Part shown: piece after piece, positions 41,373-49,690 of the stretch
Position numbering within the stretch: position 1 is the stretch's first letter
Layout of the letters: the number at the start of each line of letters is the position of its first letter
NCBI GenBank assembly: GCA_003858485.1
Contig: RQYD01000009.1
Location: 1 to 64,000, forward strand
Reading direction: 5' to 3'
Length of the DNA: 64,000 bases
Source of the DNA: Clostridiales bacterium COT073_COT-073
Lineage (GTDB): Bacteria > Bacillota > Clostridia > Lachnospirales > Vallitaleaceae
The notes under the pieces: model-generated
Told to the model about the DNA's origin: nothing
Seen by the model: the letters and a program-made list of their open reading frames with translations, nothing else
Databases searched by the model: none
Translations under genes and position numbers: made by a program

Positions 41373-42173
41373 GTGGATTTAGCATCAATTATTGGATTGA
41401 TATTGGGAATATTCTTTTTTGTAGCTTCCATTATTTTAAATGGTGGTGTTAGCTCGCTGAGTAATTTCGGCGATCCAGCTTCAGCCATGATTGTTATTGG
41501 TGGATGTATGGCGTCGGTGTTAATTACTTTTCCGATGGGAAAGTTTATGAATGGCTTAAAAGGAGCAACCCTTGTATTTAAAGACATTAAAAATAATGAA
41601 GGCAAGATGATCAAAGATATCATCCAACTTTCAAATATTGCTCGTAAAGAAGGCTTATTAGCACTGGAAGAAGCAGCTAATAATGTCAATGATGCCTTCT
41701 TAAAAAAAGGAATTTTATTAATTGTCGATGGAACAGATCCGGAATTGGTTCGCAATATTTTAGAAACAGAAATTATTTATATTGAGGAAAGACATGGTTC
41801 AGTCCAGGCTTTTTGGGCTAAAATCGGAGAGCTCGGGCCAGCTTGGGGTATGATTGGTACTTTGATCGGTTTGATTAATATGTTAAGAGCGGTTGGCGGA
41901 GATTCTTCGGCGATTGGACCATCAATGGCAGTAGCTTTGATTACTACCTTATATGGCTCGCTTCTAGCCAACTTTATTGCGATCCCATTTGCTTCTAAGC
42001 TGAAAATTCGTTCCACAGAAGAGATGATGGTTAAAGAAGTAATGGTTGAAGGTTTGCTTTCCATTCAAGCCGGGGAAAATCCCCGGGTGATTGAAGAAAA
42101 ATTAAAGGCCTTCTTATCACCAAAAATGCAGTCACAAATGGATTCTGAGGAATCAATGGAAGCAGGTGAGTAA
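41373..42173 (+). CDS. motA: Flagellar stator protein MotA
   Basis: Membrane part of the ion channel that drives rotation. The 266-residue protein has four hydrophobic segments (about 2-22, 33-50, 145-165 and 178-200). The channel motif PAWGMIGTLIGLINML carries the conserved proline, and the cytoplasmic loop holds charged residues that contact FliG. The start is GTG at 41373, five bases after GAGGTGG; the longer in-frame ATG upstream would add about 28 residues with no SD. motB starts two bases after the stop. Confidence 0.93.
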   Translation: MDLASIIGLILGIFFFVASIILNGGVSSLSNFGDPASAMIVIGGCMASVLITFPMGKFMNGLKGATLVFKDIKNNEGKMIKDIIQLSNIARKEGLLALEEAANNVNDAFLKKGILLIVDGTDPELVRNILETEIIYIEERHGSVQAFWAKIGELGPAWGMIGTLIGLINMLRAVGGDSSAIGPSMAVALITTLYGSLLANFIAIPFASKLKIRSTEEMMVKEVMVEGLLSIQAGENPRVIEEKLKAFLSPKMQSQMDSEESMEAGE

Positions 42174-42175
42174 GA

Positions 42176-43081
42176 ATGGCGAAACATAAGCAAGGAGATG
42201 GTGGCGGAGGAGCGCCGGCGTGGATGACAACTTATGGAGATATGGTAACATTGCTTTTATGCTTTTTTGTATTACTGTTTTCCATGTCATCAATTAATCA
42301 GGAAAAGTTTCAGAAGATTATGGAATATTTCACCGGTCAGGGAGAATATATGACTGATTTTATGCCAGGCGGAGAAGCTCTGGTAGGCGGAGAGCTAATT
42401 ATTAACGGAACCGTTCAGCTTGATAATATCGAAGCTGTTCTGGATGGTGGCAGAGATGCTCTCAATTCTTCAAATGCTGATGCTGAAGAAGAGGCAGAGC
42501 CGGAAGACATGGAAATGACCGATGCCGAAAGACAGGAGCTGCAAAAACTAAAAACAGCCAGGGAAATGGCGGAGACCATTCAGGATGAAATTTATAATGA
42601 TGGCTTAAATGCTGAAATTGAAGTGTCTTATACAGCTAATTATGTAAAATTGACATTAAGAGGGGAGTATTTATTTGACAGTGGTCGGGCTGAATTGAAG
42701 CCGGATGCGGTTGAAGCCATTAAAGTTATTTCTACAGTATTAAAAGAATCGGATTATAATGGTTATGATATTCAGGTTGAGGGACATACGGATAATCGAC
42801 CAATCAATACCGGCTTTTATAAAAGCAATCGTTATCTTTCGGCAGCCAGAGCCATTGCAGTGGAAGAGGAATTGGTTAATATTCATGGCTTTATTCCACA
42901 AAAAGTGTCAAGTACCGGCTATGGGGAGTTTCATCCGATTGATACCAATTCTACGCCTGAGGGCCAAGCGCATAATCGGCGGGTGGAAATTAAATTATTG
43001 CTCAGTGCAGAAGAAAAATTCCTGGAAGAACGGGATATCAGATCACAGGGGCAAATAGGCAAAACAGCCGAAAATAAATAA
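42176..43081 (+). CDS. motB: Flagellar stator protein MotB
   Basis: Anchors MotA to peptidoglycan and carries the essential channel aspartate. The 301-residue protein has one membrane helix (about 18-36) containing Asp22 in PAWMTTYGDMVTLLLCFFVL. An acidic linker follows, then a C-terminal OmpA-like peptidoglycan-binding domain (from about 162: YLFDSGRAELKPDA, then EGHTDNRPI and AHNRRVEIKLL). The residue set does not by itself decide whether H+ or Na+ is used. AGGTGA precedes the ATG. Confidence 0.95.
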   Translation: MAKHKQGDGGGGAPAWMTTYGDMVTLLLCFFVLLFSMSSINQEKFQKIMEYFTGQGEYMTDFMPGGEALVGGELIINGTVQLDNIEAVLDGGRDALNSSNADAEEEAEPEDMEMTDAERQELQKLKTAREMAETIQDEIYNDGLNAEIEVSYTANYVKLTLRGEYLFDSGRAELKPDAVEAIKVISTVLKESDYNGYDIQVEGHTDNRPINTGFYKSNRYLSAARAIAVEEELVNIHGFIPQKVSSTGYGEFHPIDTNSTPEGQAHNRRVEIKLLLSAEEKFLEERDIRSQGQIGKTAENK

Positions 43082-43156
43082 CATATAAGATTCCTTTTCG
43101 GCCAGGCTTGAAAAGGGATGGAAGAAACAAATATTTCAGGTCAAGGAGGATTTATT

Positions 43157-43654
43157 GTGGAGAAAATATTACCAATAGTGAATATGGTACTGTCAGTGGC
43201 AGCTCTGGTAATTTGTGTAATTACTATGCTGAGTGTCAATGGTTTGAAATCAGAGATGGCGAGTATGAAAATGGGAGTAAATGGTGAAATGCCGGTTTCG
43301 GCTGAAATCCCATTGACTCAGCAAACCTTATATAATATGGAAAAACAGTTTATTTTTACTTATCCGCCTAAAGAAGGGGAAAAGAAGCCGACCAGTGTAG
43401 TGGTTAACATCGGCTTTGCTTTAAACAATGAAGAAAAGGATGTGGATAGTGTCTTAAAGCAATTTGCAGAAAAGCAGGGATTGGTCAGAGACCGAATTCA
43501 AACCATGATTAAAGAAAAACAAGAAAATCCGTTTGCCACAGTGGAAAGCCAACAGGAATTAAAAACTGATTTGCTGGCGTTGATTCGAAAATTATTTGAA
43601 ACCAATTCGATTATTGATGTAGTATTTTCTGATGTTGTATCCAGTCAAAGATAA
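43157..43654 (+). CDS. fliL: Flagellar basal body-associated protein FliL
   Basis: A membrane protein that supports the stator under load. The 165-residue protein has an N-terminal membrane segment (about 5-25; VNMVLSVAALVICVITML) and an extracytoplasmic domain with SVVVNIGFALNNEEKDVD and an amphipathic C-terminal stretch (LRKLFETNSIIDVVFSDVV type). The call rests on this layout and its position between motB and fliM. GTG at 43157 is chosen, seven bases after AAGGAGG; an upstream ATG (43118) has a poorly placed SD. Confidence 0.85.
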   Translation: MEKILPIVNMVLSVAALVICVITMLSVNGLKSEMASMKMGVNGEMPVSAEIPLTQQTLYNMEKQFIFTYPPKEGEKKPTSVVVNIGFALNNEEKDVDSVLKQFAEKQGLVRDRIQTMIKEKQENPFATVESQQELKTDLLALIRKLFETNSIIDVVFSDVVSSQR

Positions 43655-43686
43655 AATGTTTATATGTTGTTAAGGGAGGTGAGATT

Positions 43687-44673
43687 GTGAGCGATATCCT
43701 AAGTCAAAGTGAAATAGATCAGCTGCTGAATGCCTTAAACACGGGAGAACTTGATGTCGAGGAGTATCAAGCAGAAAAAGGTGAGAAGCAGATTAAAGAA
43801 TATGATTTTTCAAGACCTGCGAAATTTGCCAAAGATCACCTTAGAACCTTGGAAATTATTCATGAGCATTATGCCAGATTATTAGCAACTTTGCTGTCCG
43901 GCAGAATGCGAACCGCTTGTCAACTGGAAGTCATTAACTCAGAGGCAATTTCTTATTCGGAATTTGCCAATGCTTTATCAAATCCGGTGCTGCTTGGTAT
44001 TTTAGAAGTTCGTCCACTCAAGGGCAATTTTGTGATTGAAATGTCATCGAATATCGGCTTTGCAATTGTTGACAGGTTATTAGGCGGAGCAGGTAACGGA
44101 GTGATGTCCGGTCGGGACTTTACGGAAATTGAGTTGACAGTTATTCAAAAAGTAATGTCAATTATGATTGATGAAATGGTTGAAGCCTGGAAGAATGTGG
44201 TCAGTATTACCCCCAGACTAACCCAAATTGAAACCAATCCTCAGTTTGCCCAGTTTATATCACCGACCGAAATAGTTGCCCTGATTACTTTAAATTTAAG
44301 GATCGGATCAGTCGAAGGCTTAATGAATATTTGTGTGCCATATATTACCATTGAGCCAATTATAGATAAATTAAATACCAGATACTGGTTTAGTACAGTT
44401 AAAGAAACTAATATTGAGCTATATGCCCAATATATTGAAAAACAAATTGAATTATCAGAAATCCCGGTTAAAGTAGTACTTGGCAAAACTAATATTTCGA
44501 TTGATGACTTCGTGCATTTGCAGCGCGGTGATATCATTCGTTTGGATCAAAAGATAGATGATGAAGTAGAGGTGTTAGTTGGAAATATACCGAAGTTTTA
44601 CGGGAAAGCGGGACTATCAGCCGGTAAAAACGCGGTTATGATTACCGGTATCATGAATAGGGAGGATGAATAA
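43687..44673 (+). CDS. fliM: Flagellar motor switch protein FliM
   Basis: C-ring protein that receives CheY-P and sets rotation direction. The 328-residue protein has the N-terminal CheY-binding peptide ILSQSEIDQLLNAL (about 4-17), the middle CheC-like domain without phosphatase residues (DHLRTLEIIHEHYARLLAT), and the C-terminal SpoA domain (from about 250; LGKTNISIDDFVHLQRGDII). The start is GTG, after GGGAGGTGA. Its stop overlaps the fliY ATG by one base. Confidence 0.96.
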   Translation: MSDILSQSEIDQLLNALNTGELDVEEYQAEKGEKQIKEYDFSRPAKFAKDHLRTLEIIHEHYARLLATLLSGRMRTACQLEVINSEAISYSEFANALSNPVLLGILEVRPLKGNFVIEMSSNIGFAIVDRLLGGAGNGVMSGRDFTEIELTVIQKVMSIMIDEMVEAWKNVVSITPRLTQIETNPQFAQFISPTEIVALITLNLRIGSVEGLMNICVPYITIEPIIDKLNTRYWFSTVKETNIELYAQYIEKQIELSEIPVKVVLGKTNISIDDFVHLQRGDIIRLDQKIDDEVEVLVGNIPKFYGKAGLSAGKNAVMITGIMNREDE

Positions 44674-45776
44674 TGAGCGATTTATTATCACAGGAAGAAA
44701 TCAATGCTTTGCTCCAAGGCAGAGAAGAAGGGGAATCCGGTTCGGCTGGCGTGGAGAATCTTCTGGAGCCAGCTGAGCAAGATGCAATTGGTGAAGTTTC
44801 AAATATCAGCATGGGTGCAGCTGCTACCTCCTTGTCAACACTTGTCAATCAAAAAGTGACAATTACCACACCGCGAGTATCAATTGTTGATTGGGATGGT
44901 TTTGTAGCCCAGCATACAGCACCATATGTAACAGTCCAATTAAGCTATAAGGAAGGTCTGGAAGGCAATAACATTTTAGTACTGCTCGAAGAAGATGCCA
45001 AAGTTATCACAGATTTGATGATGGGCGGTGACGGTACAAATATATCTGAAGAGTTAAATGATCTGCATTTAAGTGCCATCAGTGAGGCAATGAATCAAAT
45101 GATCGGCGCATCGGCGACAGCATTATCTTCGATGTTTAAGAAAAAAATTGATATTTTGCCTCCGGTTGCTGCTAAGATTGATTTACAAAATGAAAAACCG
45201 GATGCCGTTTATACAGATGACCATTTTATAGAGGTTGATTTTAGTATTAAAATCGGAGATTTAATTGATAACACTTTATCACAGATTTATCCTTTGGCTT
45301 TCGCCAAAGAAGTAATTGAAACATTTATGGAACATAAAAAAATGCATGAAGAAACAGAAAAAAAAGTGGTATCAGCATCCCAATCAGCCTCAGTTCCGGC
45401 AGCATCAACGCCACAACCAATACCACAGATCAATTATACTGCACAGGTACCGCATCAGCCATCGGCGTCCATTTATTCACAGCCGGTTGAAGTGCAGCCA
45501 GCTCAATTTCAAAATTTTGAAATGGCATCTTTTATGCAGCAAAAAGAAAATATTGATTTGATTATGGATGTTCAACTTGAGGTAACAGTTGAATTAGGAA
45601 GAACCAAGCGCAGCATTAAAGACATCCTGGAATTGGCACCAGGCAGCATTATTGAGCTGAATAAGCTGTCAGGGGAACCAATTGATATTTTGGTTAATGG
45701 CAAAATTGTGGCCAAGGGTGAAGTGGTGGTAATTGAAGAAAACTTCAGTATCCGAGTGACGGAGATTTTAAAGTAG
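44673..45776 (+). CDS. fliY: Flagellar switch phosphatase FliY
   Basis: A fusion of a CheC-type CheY-P phosphatase with the FliN switch domain, typical of Firmicutes. The 367-residue protein has a FliM-like N-terminal peptide (LLSQEEINALLQG). Two phosphatase motifs follow, DAIGEVSNISMGAAATSL (about 38-55) and SAISEAMNQMIGASATAL (about 132-149), each with the Glu-Asn pair. A Pro/Gln-rich linker (about 225-285) comes next. The C-terminal SpoA/FliN domain is VQLEVTVELGRTKRSIKDIL to the end. GGGAGG precedes the ATG. Confidence 0.96.
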   Translation: MSDLLSQEEINALLQGREEGESGSAGVENLLEPAEQDAIGEVSNISMGAAATSLSTLVNQKVTITTPRVSIVDWDGFVAQHTAPYVTVQLSYKEGLEGNNILVLLEEDAKVITDLMMGGDGTNISEELNDLHLSAISEAMNQMIGASATALSSMFKKKIDILPPVAAKIDLQNEKPDAVYTDDHFIEVDFSIKIGDLIDNTLSQIYPLAFAKEVIETFMEHKKMHEETEKKVVSASQSASVPAASTPQPIPQINYTAQVPHQPSASIYSQPVEVQPAQFQNFEMASFMQQKENIDLIMDVQLEVTVELGRTKRSIKDILELAPGSIIELNKLSGEPIDILVNGKIVAKGEVVVIEENFSIRVTEILK

Positions 45777-45804
45777 GACATTCAAATGATAAAAGGAGAA
45801 AGAA

Positions 45805-46170
45805 ATGGCAGATAAAAGTATTTTGATTGTTGATGATGCTGCATTTATGAGAATGATGATTAAGGACATTCTGACAAAAAATGGCTATGAAGTAGTAGGA
45901 GAAGCTGAAAATGGAGCCAAAGCGGTTGAAAAATATAATGAATTAAAGCCGTCCCTGGTAGTGATGGATATTACCATGCCGGAAATGGATGGAATTGAGG
46001 CAGTTAAAGCAATTAAAGCAAGTGATCCTAAAGCTAATATTATTATGTGTTCCGCTATGGGTCAACAGGCAATGGTTATTGAATCAATTCAGGCCGGCGC
46101 AAAGGACTTTATTGTTAAACCATTTGACCGGGACAGAGTTATTGAAGCAGTCAGCAAAGTAATAGGATAA
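45805..46170 (+). CDS. cheY: Chemotaxis response regulator CheY
   Basis: A single receiver domain of 121 residues. Acidic pocket Asp10-Asp11, phosphorylation site Asp55 in VVMDITMPEMDG, Ser82 of the Thr/Ser switch and Lys105 in FIVKPFD are all present. Phosphorylated CheY binds FliM and FliY at the switch. AAAGGAG precedes the ATG. CheA, which phosphorylates it, is encoded downstream in the same cluster. Confidence 0.97.
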   Translation: MADKSILIVDDAAFMRMMIKDILTKNGYEVVGEAENGAKAVEKYNELKPSLVVMDITMPEMDGIEAVKAIKASDPKANIIMCSAMGQQAMVIESIQAGAKDFIVKPFDRDRVIEAVSKVIG

Positions 46171-46173
46171 GTC

Positions 46174-46530
46174 ATGCCCAGGCCAATTATCGAAATTACC
46201 TTACTGCTGTTAGCATTTATTGCTGTGCTTTGGCTGGCCCAGTATGCCAGTAAAAAAATTGCCGGAGCACAATTGGGGAAACAAAAAGCAAAAACGATGA
46301 GCTTAATCGAGGCAATTTATGTTTCCCCCGGCAAAATGCTGCAAATCATCCAGGTGGGAGAAAAATATTTTTTGATTGCAGTATATAAGGAGGGAATTAC
46401 TTTTCTGACCGAATTAGATGCGGAAGATGTAAAGCACAAAGCCGGACAAACTGAAATTGCCGGGAACTATCCTTTTGCCGATTATTTCACTAAATTAAAA
46501 GAGAAGGCAGGCCGCAAGGATGAAAAATAA
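46174..46530 (+). CDS. fliO: Flagellar export apparatus protein FliO (FliZ)
   Basis: A small membrane protein that helps assemble the FliP ring of the export gate. The 118-residue protein has one N-terminal membrane helix (about 6-24; LLLLAFIAVLWLAQYASKK) and a cytoplasmic domain with MSLIEAIYVSPGKMLQIIQVG, matching FliO. It starts three bases after cheY and overlaps fliP by 11 bases. A divergent family, so operon position supports the call. Confidence 0.88.
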   Translation: MPRPIIEITLLLLAFIAVLWLAQYASKKIAGAQLGKQKAKTMSLIEAIYVSPGKMLQIIQVGEKYFLIAVYKEGITFLTELDAEDVKHKAGQTEIAGNYPFADYFTKLKEKAGRKDEK

Positions 46531-47326
46531 ACTTTACTATCAGAAACAATTTCATACAGCAAAGTTACTGAGTTTATTAGGAGTATTTGTAACTATTTTT
46601 ACTTTAAGCGGGTCGCAAGTCATATGGGCAGCCGGTGAGGGAATTCCGATCCCGTTTTCCTTTGATTTTAATGTGAGAGCAGCGGAAAATGGCGCGGATG
46701 TTGTAAATAGCTTACAAATACTTTTTATTTTGACATTGATTGCCATGGCGCCCTCATTGTTGCTGATGCTGACTTCCTTTACCAGAGTGCTGATCGTTCT
46801 GCATTTTACCAGAACTGCTTTGGGTACGCAACAGGCTCCTCCTAATCAGGTGCTGATTGGTTTGGCCTTGTTTATTACTTTGTTTATCATGGCTCCAATT
46901 GGCAATCAGATCAATCAGGAGGCCCTGCAGCCATATTCGCGGGGAGAGATCACTCAGCAGGCAGCCATTGAAAAAGGAATGGCTCCGCTTCGTCAATTTA
47001 TGTTGAAGCAGACAAATGATAAAGACTTGAAGCTGTTTATGGAAATTGCTGAGGTTGGCCCGGTAGCTGATGTCACGCAGATTCCGATTACTGCTTTAAT
47101 TCCGGCTTTTATTATTTCTGAACTAAGAGCGGCCTTTATCATGGGATTTTTGATTTATATTCCTTTTATTGTCATTGATATGGTAGTGGCCAGTACTTTG
47201 ATGTCAATGGGAATGATGATGCTGCCGCCGGTTATGATTTCCATGCCATTTAAATTATTGCTGTTTATTGTGGCTGATGGTTGGAACTTAATTATCGGAC
47301 AATTGGTGCGGACCTTTTATCAATAG
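46520..47326 (+). CDS. fliP: Flagellar export gate protein FliP
   Basis: Core of the type III export gate. The 268-residue protein has an N-terminal signal-like segment ending near AAGEGIP (cleavable in this family). Four membrane helices follow, with the FliP signature LLLMLTSFTRVLIVLHFTRT (about 81-100), APPNQVLIGLALFIT and the C-terminal MMMLPPVMISMPFKLLLFI. The start overlaps fliO by 11 bases with AAGG upstream. Confidence 0.96.
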   Translation: MKNKLYYQKQFHTAKLLSLLGVFVTIFTLSGSQVIWAAGEGIPIPFSFDFNVRAAENGADVVNSLQILFILTLIAMAPSLLLMLTSFTRVLIVLHFTRTALGTQQAPPNQVLIGLALFITLFIMAPIGNQINQEALQPYSRGEITQQAAIEKGMAPLRQFMLKQTNDKDLKLFMEIAEVGPVADVTQIPITALIPAFIISELRAAFIMGFLIYIPFIVIDMVVASTLMSMGMMMLPPVMISMPFKLLLFIVADGWNLIIGQLVRTFYQ

Positions 47327-47419
47327 ACAAAGATGGTTACAATTTTGCGGCCGATTGGAAATGACATTAGTGTCGGAAAGGCTGAACTTGGCAATGGATG
47401 CCGGATAAGAGGAAAAGAA

Positions 47420-47692
47420 ATGAATACAGATTTAGTCTTAGATTTTGCCAGAGATGCAATTTATACAGTTATCATGGCTTCAGGTCCATTATTGCTACTG
47501 GCCTTAGTGGTTGGATTGGTGGTTAGTATTTTTCAAACCATTACCTCCATTCAAGAACAAACTTTGGCCTTTGTGCCGAAGATTCTGGCCATTTTTGTCG
47601 GGGCTTTGGTGTTTGGCCCATTTATGGGTACCCAAATTTTGGAGTTTTTTAAAAGAGCAGTCATGAGTTTTGGGGAATTCATTGTAAAATAA
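47420..47692 (+). CDS. fliQ: Flagellar export gate protein FliQ
   Basis: A small gate subunit, 90 residues, two membrane helices (about 14-37 and 52-72). The motif LALVVGLVVSIFQTITSIQE with TLAFVPKILAIF is diagnostic. The ATG at 47420 has AGAGG seven bases upstream; an in-frame ATG 87 bases earlier would give an N-terminus absent from the family. The 93 bases after fliP hold no other gene. Confidence 0.95.
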   Translation: MNTDLVLDFARDAIYTVIMASGPLLLLALVVGLVVSIFQTITSIQEQTLAFVPKILAIFVGALVFGPFMGTQILEFFKRAVMSFGEFIVK

Positions 47693-47735
47693 GGGCAGCC
47701 CGGCTGCCAATACCCAAGGGAATGGGAGAAAGAAA

Positions 47736-48518
47736 ATGACATCATTATTAGAGCACGGTTATATGGAAACATTCTTATTAATTTTTATACGAGTTTTGGG
47801 AATGTTTATGATGATTCCTTTCTTTGGCAATCAAAATGTGCCAAGGCGTGTGAAGGTTTTGCTGTCTTTTTTTATCGCTGTTATTATGATGCAAATTATG
47901 CCACTGCAAGCTCCGGTCACGGCCGATCGTCCCCTGGCCTATGGACTGGCAGTAATTACTGAATTTTTTATTGGTTGGTTGTTGGGCTTTGGGGTGTATT
48001 TGGTATATTCGGTCTTGACGATGGCCGGACAGTTTGTTGATGTTCAGATCGGGCTTTCGATGGTTAGTGTGATCAACCCTTTAAGCCAGATGCAGTTTAC
48101 AGTGACCGGAAATTTATATTACTTTGTGCTTTTGTTTATTATGATTATGACCCGGACATATTACTATTTTCTGGAAGGATTGAAACAGAGTTACCGTCTG
48201 ATTCCGCTGGGGAAAGTGCAAATTGGTTATAAACTGTATGATTCACTGTTTATTTTTTTGCGTGATTATTTTTTGATGGCATTGCAGATTGCTTTACTGG
48301 TTTTTTTTGTGATGCTGATTACCAATGCTGTTTTGGGAATTTTAGCCAGAACTGCTCCACAGTTGAATATGTTTGTGGTGGGCTTTCCGATTAAGTTGAT
48401 TTTGGGATTAGTGACGATTTACATCACTTTTTTTGTATTTGAAGGATTAAGTGATATGGTAATTGATCGTGGGGGTCAATTGATGCATGATTTTATAAGG
48501 GGGATGAGCGGCCGATGA
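47736..48518 (+). CDS. fliR: Flagellar export gate protein FliR
   Basis: Gate subunit that completes the FliPQR channel. The 260-residue protein has about six to seven hydrophobic segments, starting with LLIFIRVLGMFMMIPFFGNQNVPRR. The family segment GQFVDVQIGLSMVSVINPLSQ (about 98-118) is clear. GGGAG precedes the ATG. Its stop overlaps the flhB start (ATGA). Confidence 0.94.
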   Translation: MTSLLEHGYMETFLLIFIRVLGMFMMIPFFGNQNVPRRVKVLLSFFIAVIMMQIMPLQAPVTADRPLAYGLAVITEFFIGWLLGFGVYLVYSVLTMAGQFVDVQIGLSMVSVINPLSQMQFTVTGNLYYFVLLFIMIMTRTYYYFLEGLKQSYRLIPLGKVQIGYKLYDSLFIFLRDYFLMALQIALLVFFVMLITNAVLGILARTAPQLNMFVVGFPIKLILGLVTIYITFFVFEGLSDMVIDRGGQLMHDFIRGMSGR

Positions 48519-49690
48519 AGACACATCAATCAAAATCGGATAAAAATTGGCTGATGGTGTTTTGCGGGCAGCGGACCGATTCTACCAAGGCAGAGAAATT
48601 TCGGCTGACTCTTAACTTACAGCTATTTGCCTCTGAAGAAAAAACCGAGCAGCCGACTTCCAAGAAGCGGGAAAAAGTCAGAAAAGAAGGTCAGGTGGCC
48701 AGGAGCAATGAAGTGACCACAGCCTTTTTGCTGATTTTAATGTTTTTTACGATTCAGATTTTCAGTCAGGAAGTGAAAGCCAGGTTTTTAGAAGTTTTTG
48801 AAAAGAGTGTTCGTTTGTTTTATCTGGAAGAAATTAATGCCCAAATTGCCAAGGCATTGATGTGGGAAGTTTTTAAGGATATGTTTTTAATGGTTTGGCC
48901 ATTTCTGCTGGTGGCAGTGGTGGTCGGGGTGGTCACCAATTTAGTGCAGGTCGGCTGGCAAGTCACCTGGAAACCGTTGGAGCCGAAATTAAGTAATATC
49001 AGTCCACTGAAAGGATTGAAGCGAATCTTTTCTGCCAGGACTCTGATTGAGCTGCTAAAGGCCATCTTTAAGATTGCATTAATTTCGATTCTTGTGTATA
49101 ATACTATCAAGAATTATGACAACTTAGCGATCAACCTCTATCAAATGGATGCCCTCAGTGCCTATGCGGTGGTGTTTAAGATAGTACTTGATCTATGTAT
49201 CCGGATCGGCTGGTTTTTTATTATTGTGGCAGCGATTGATTATGCCTATGCTCGCTTTAAATTCGAAAAAGACATTAAAATGACCAAGCAGGAAGTCAAA
49301 GATGAATATAAACAGTCAGAAGGAAACCCGGAAATTAAAGGCAGGATCCGGCAGAAAATGAGAGAAGTGGCGATGCGCAGAATGATGCAGGATCTACCGA
49401 AAGCGGATGTGGTAATTACCAACCCAACTCATTTTGCAGTTGCTTTGCGCTATGATGATTCGGCTGATGCAGCGCCGATCGTACTAGCTAAGGGGGCGGA
49501 TCTGGTTGCTAAAAATATCAGAGAAAAGGCTAAAGAACATGGGATTGAAATTATAGAAAATAAAGCTTTAGCCAGAACGTTATTTTATACAGTGGAAATC
49601 GGAGATGAGATCCCACCGGAACTATACCAGGCGGTGGCGGAAATATTAGCTTTTGTATATTCATTGAAAAATGAAGGAGTTATTGTCTAA
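48515..49690 (+). CDS. flhB: Flagellar export switch protein FlhB
   Basis: A membrane protein whose cytoplasmic domain sets substrate specificity and self-cleaves. The 391-residue protein has an N-terminal extension of about 35 residues before the usual start region LQLFASEEKTEQPTSKKR. Four membrane segments follow. The autocleavage motif NPTH is at 303-306, within VVITNPTHFAVALRYD, then the C-terminal domain with APIVLAKGADLVAKNIRE. The ATG overlaps the fliR stop with a GGGGG-type SD. The extension may be real or an alternative start (CTG or similar) may be used. Confidence 0.95.
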   Translation: MKTHQSKSDKNWLMVFCGQRTDSTKAEKFRLTLNLQLFASEEKTEQPTSKKREKVRKEGQVARSNEVTTAFLLILMFFTIQIFSQEVKARFLEVFEKSVRLFYLEEINAQIAKALMWEVFKDMFLMVWPFLLVAVVVGVVTNLVQVGWQVTWKPLEPKLSNISPLKGLKRIFSARTLIELLKAIFKIALISILVYNTIKNYDNLAINLYQMDALSAYAVVFKIVLDLCIRIGWFFIIVAAIDYAYARFKFEKDIKMTKQEVKDEYKQSEGNPEIKGRIRQKMREVAMRRMMQDLPKADVVITNPTHFAVALRYDDSADAAPIVLAKGADLVAKNIREKAKEHGIEIIENKALARTLFYTVEIGDEIPPELYQAVAEILAFVYSLKNEGVIV

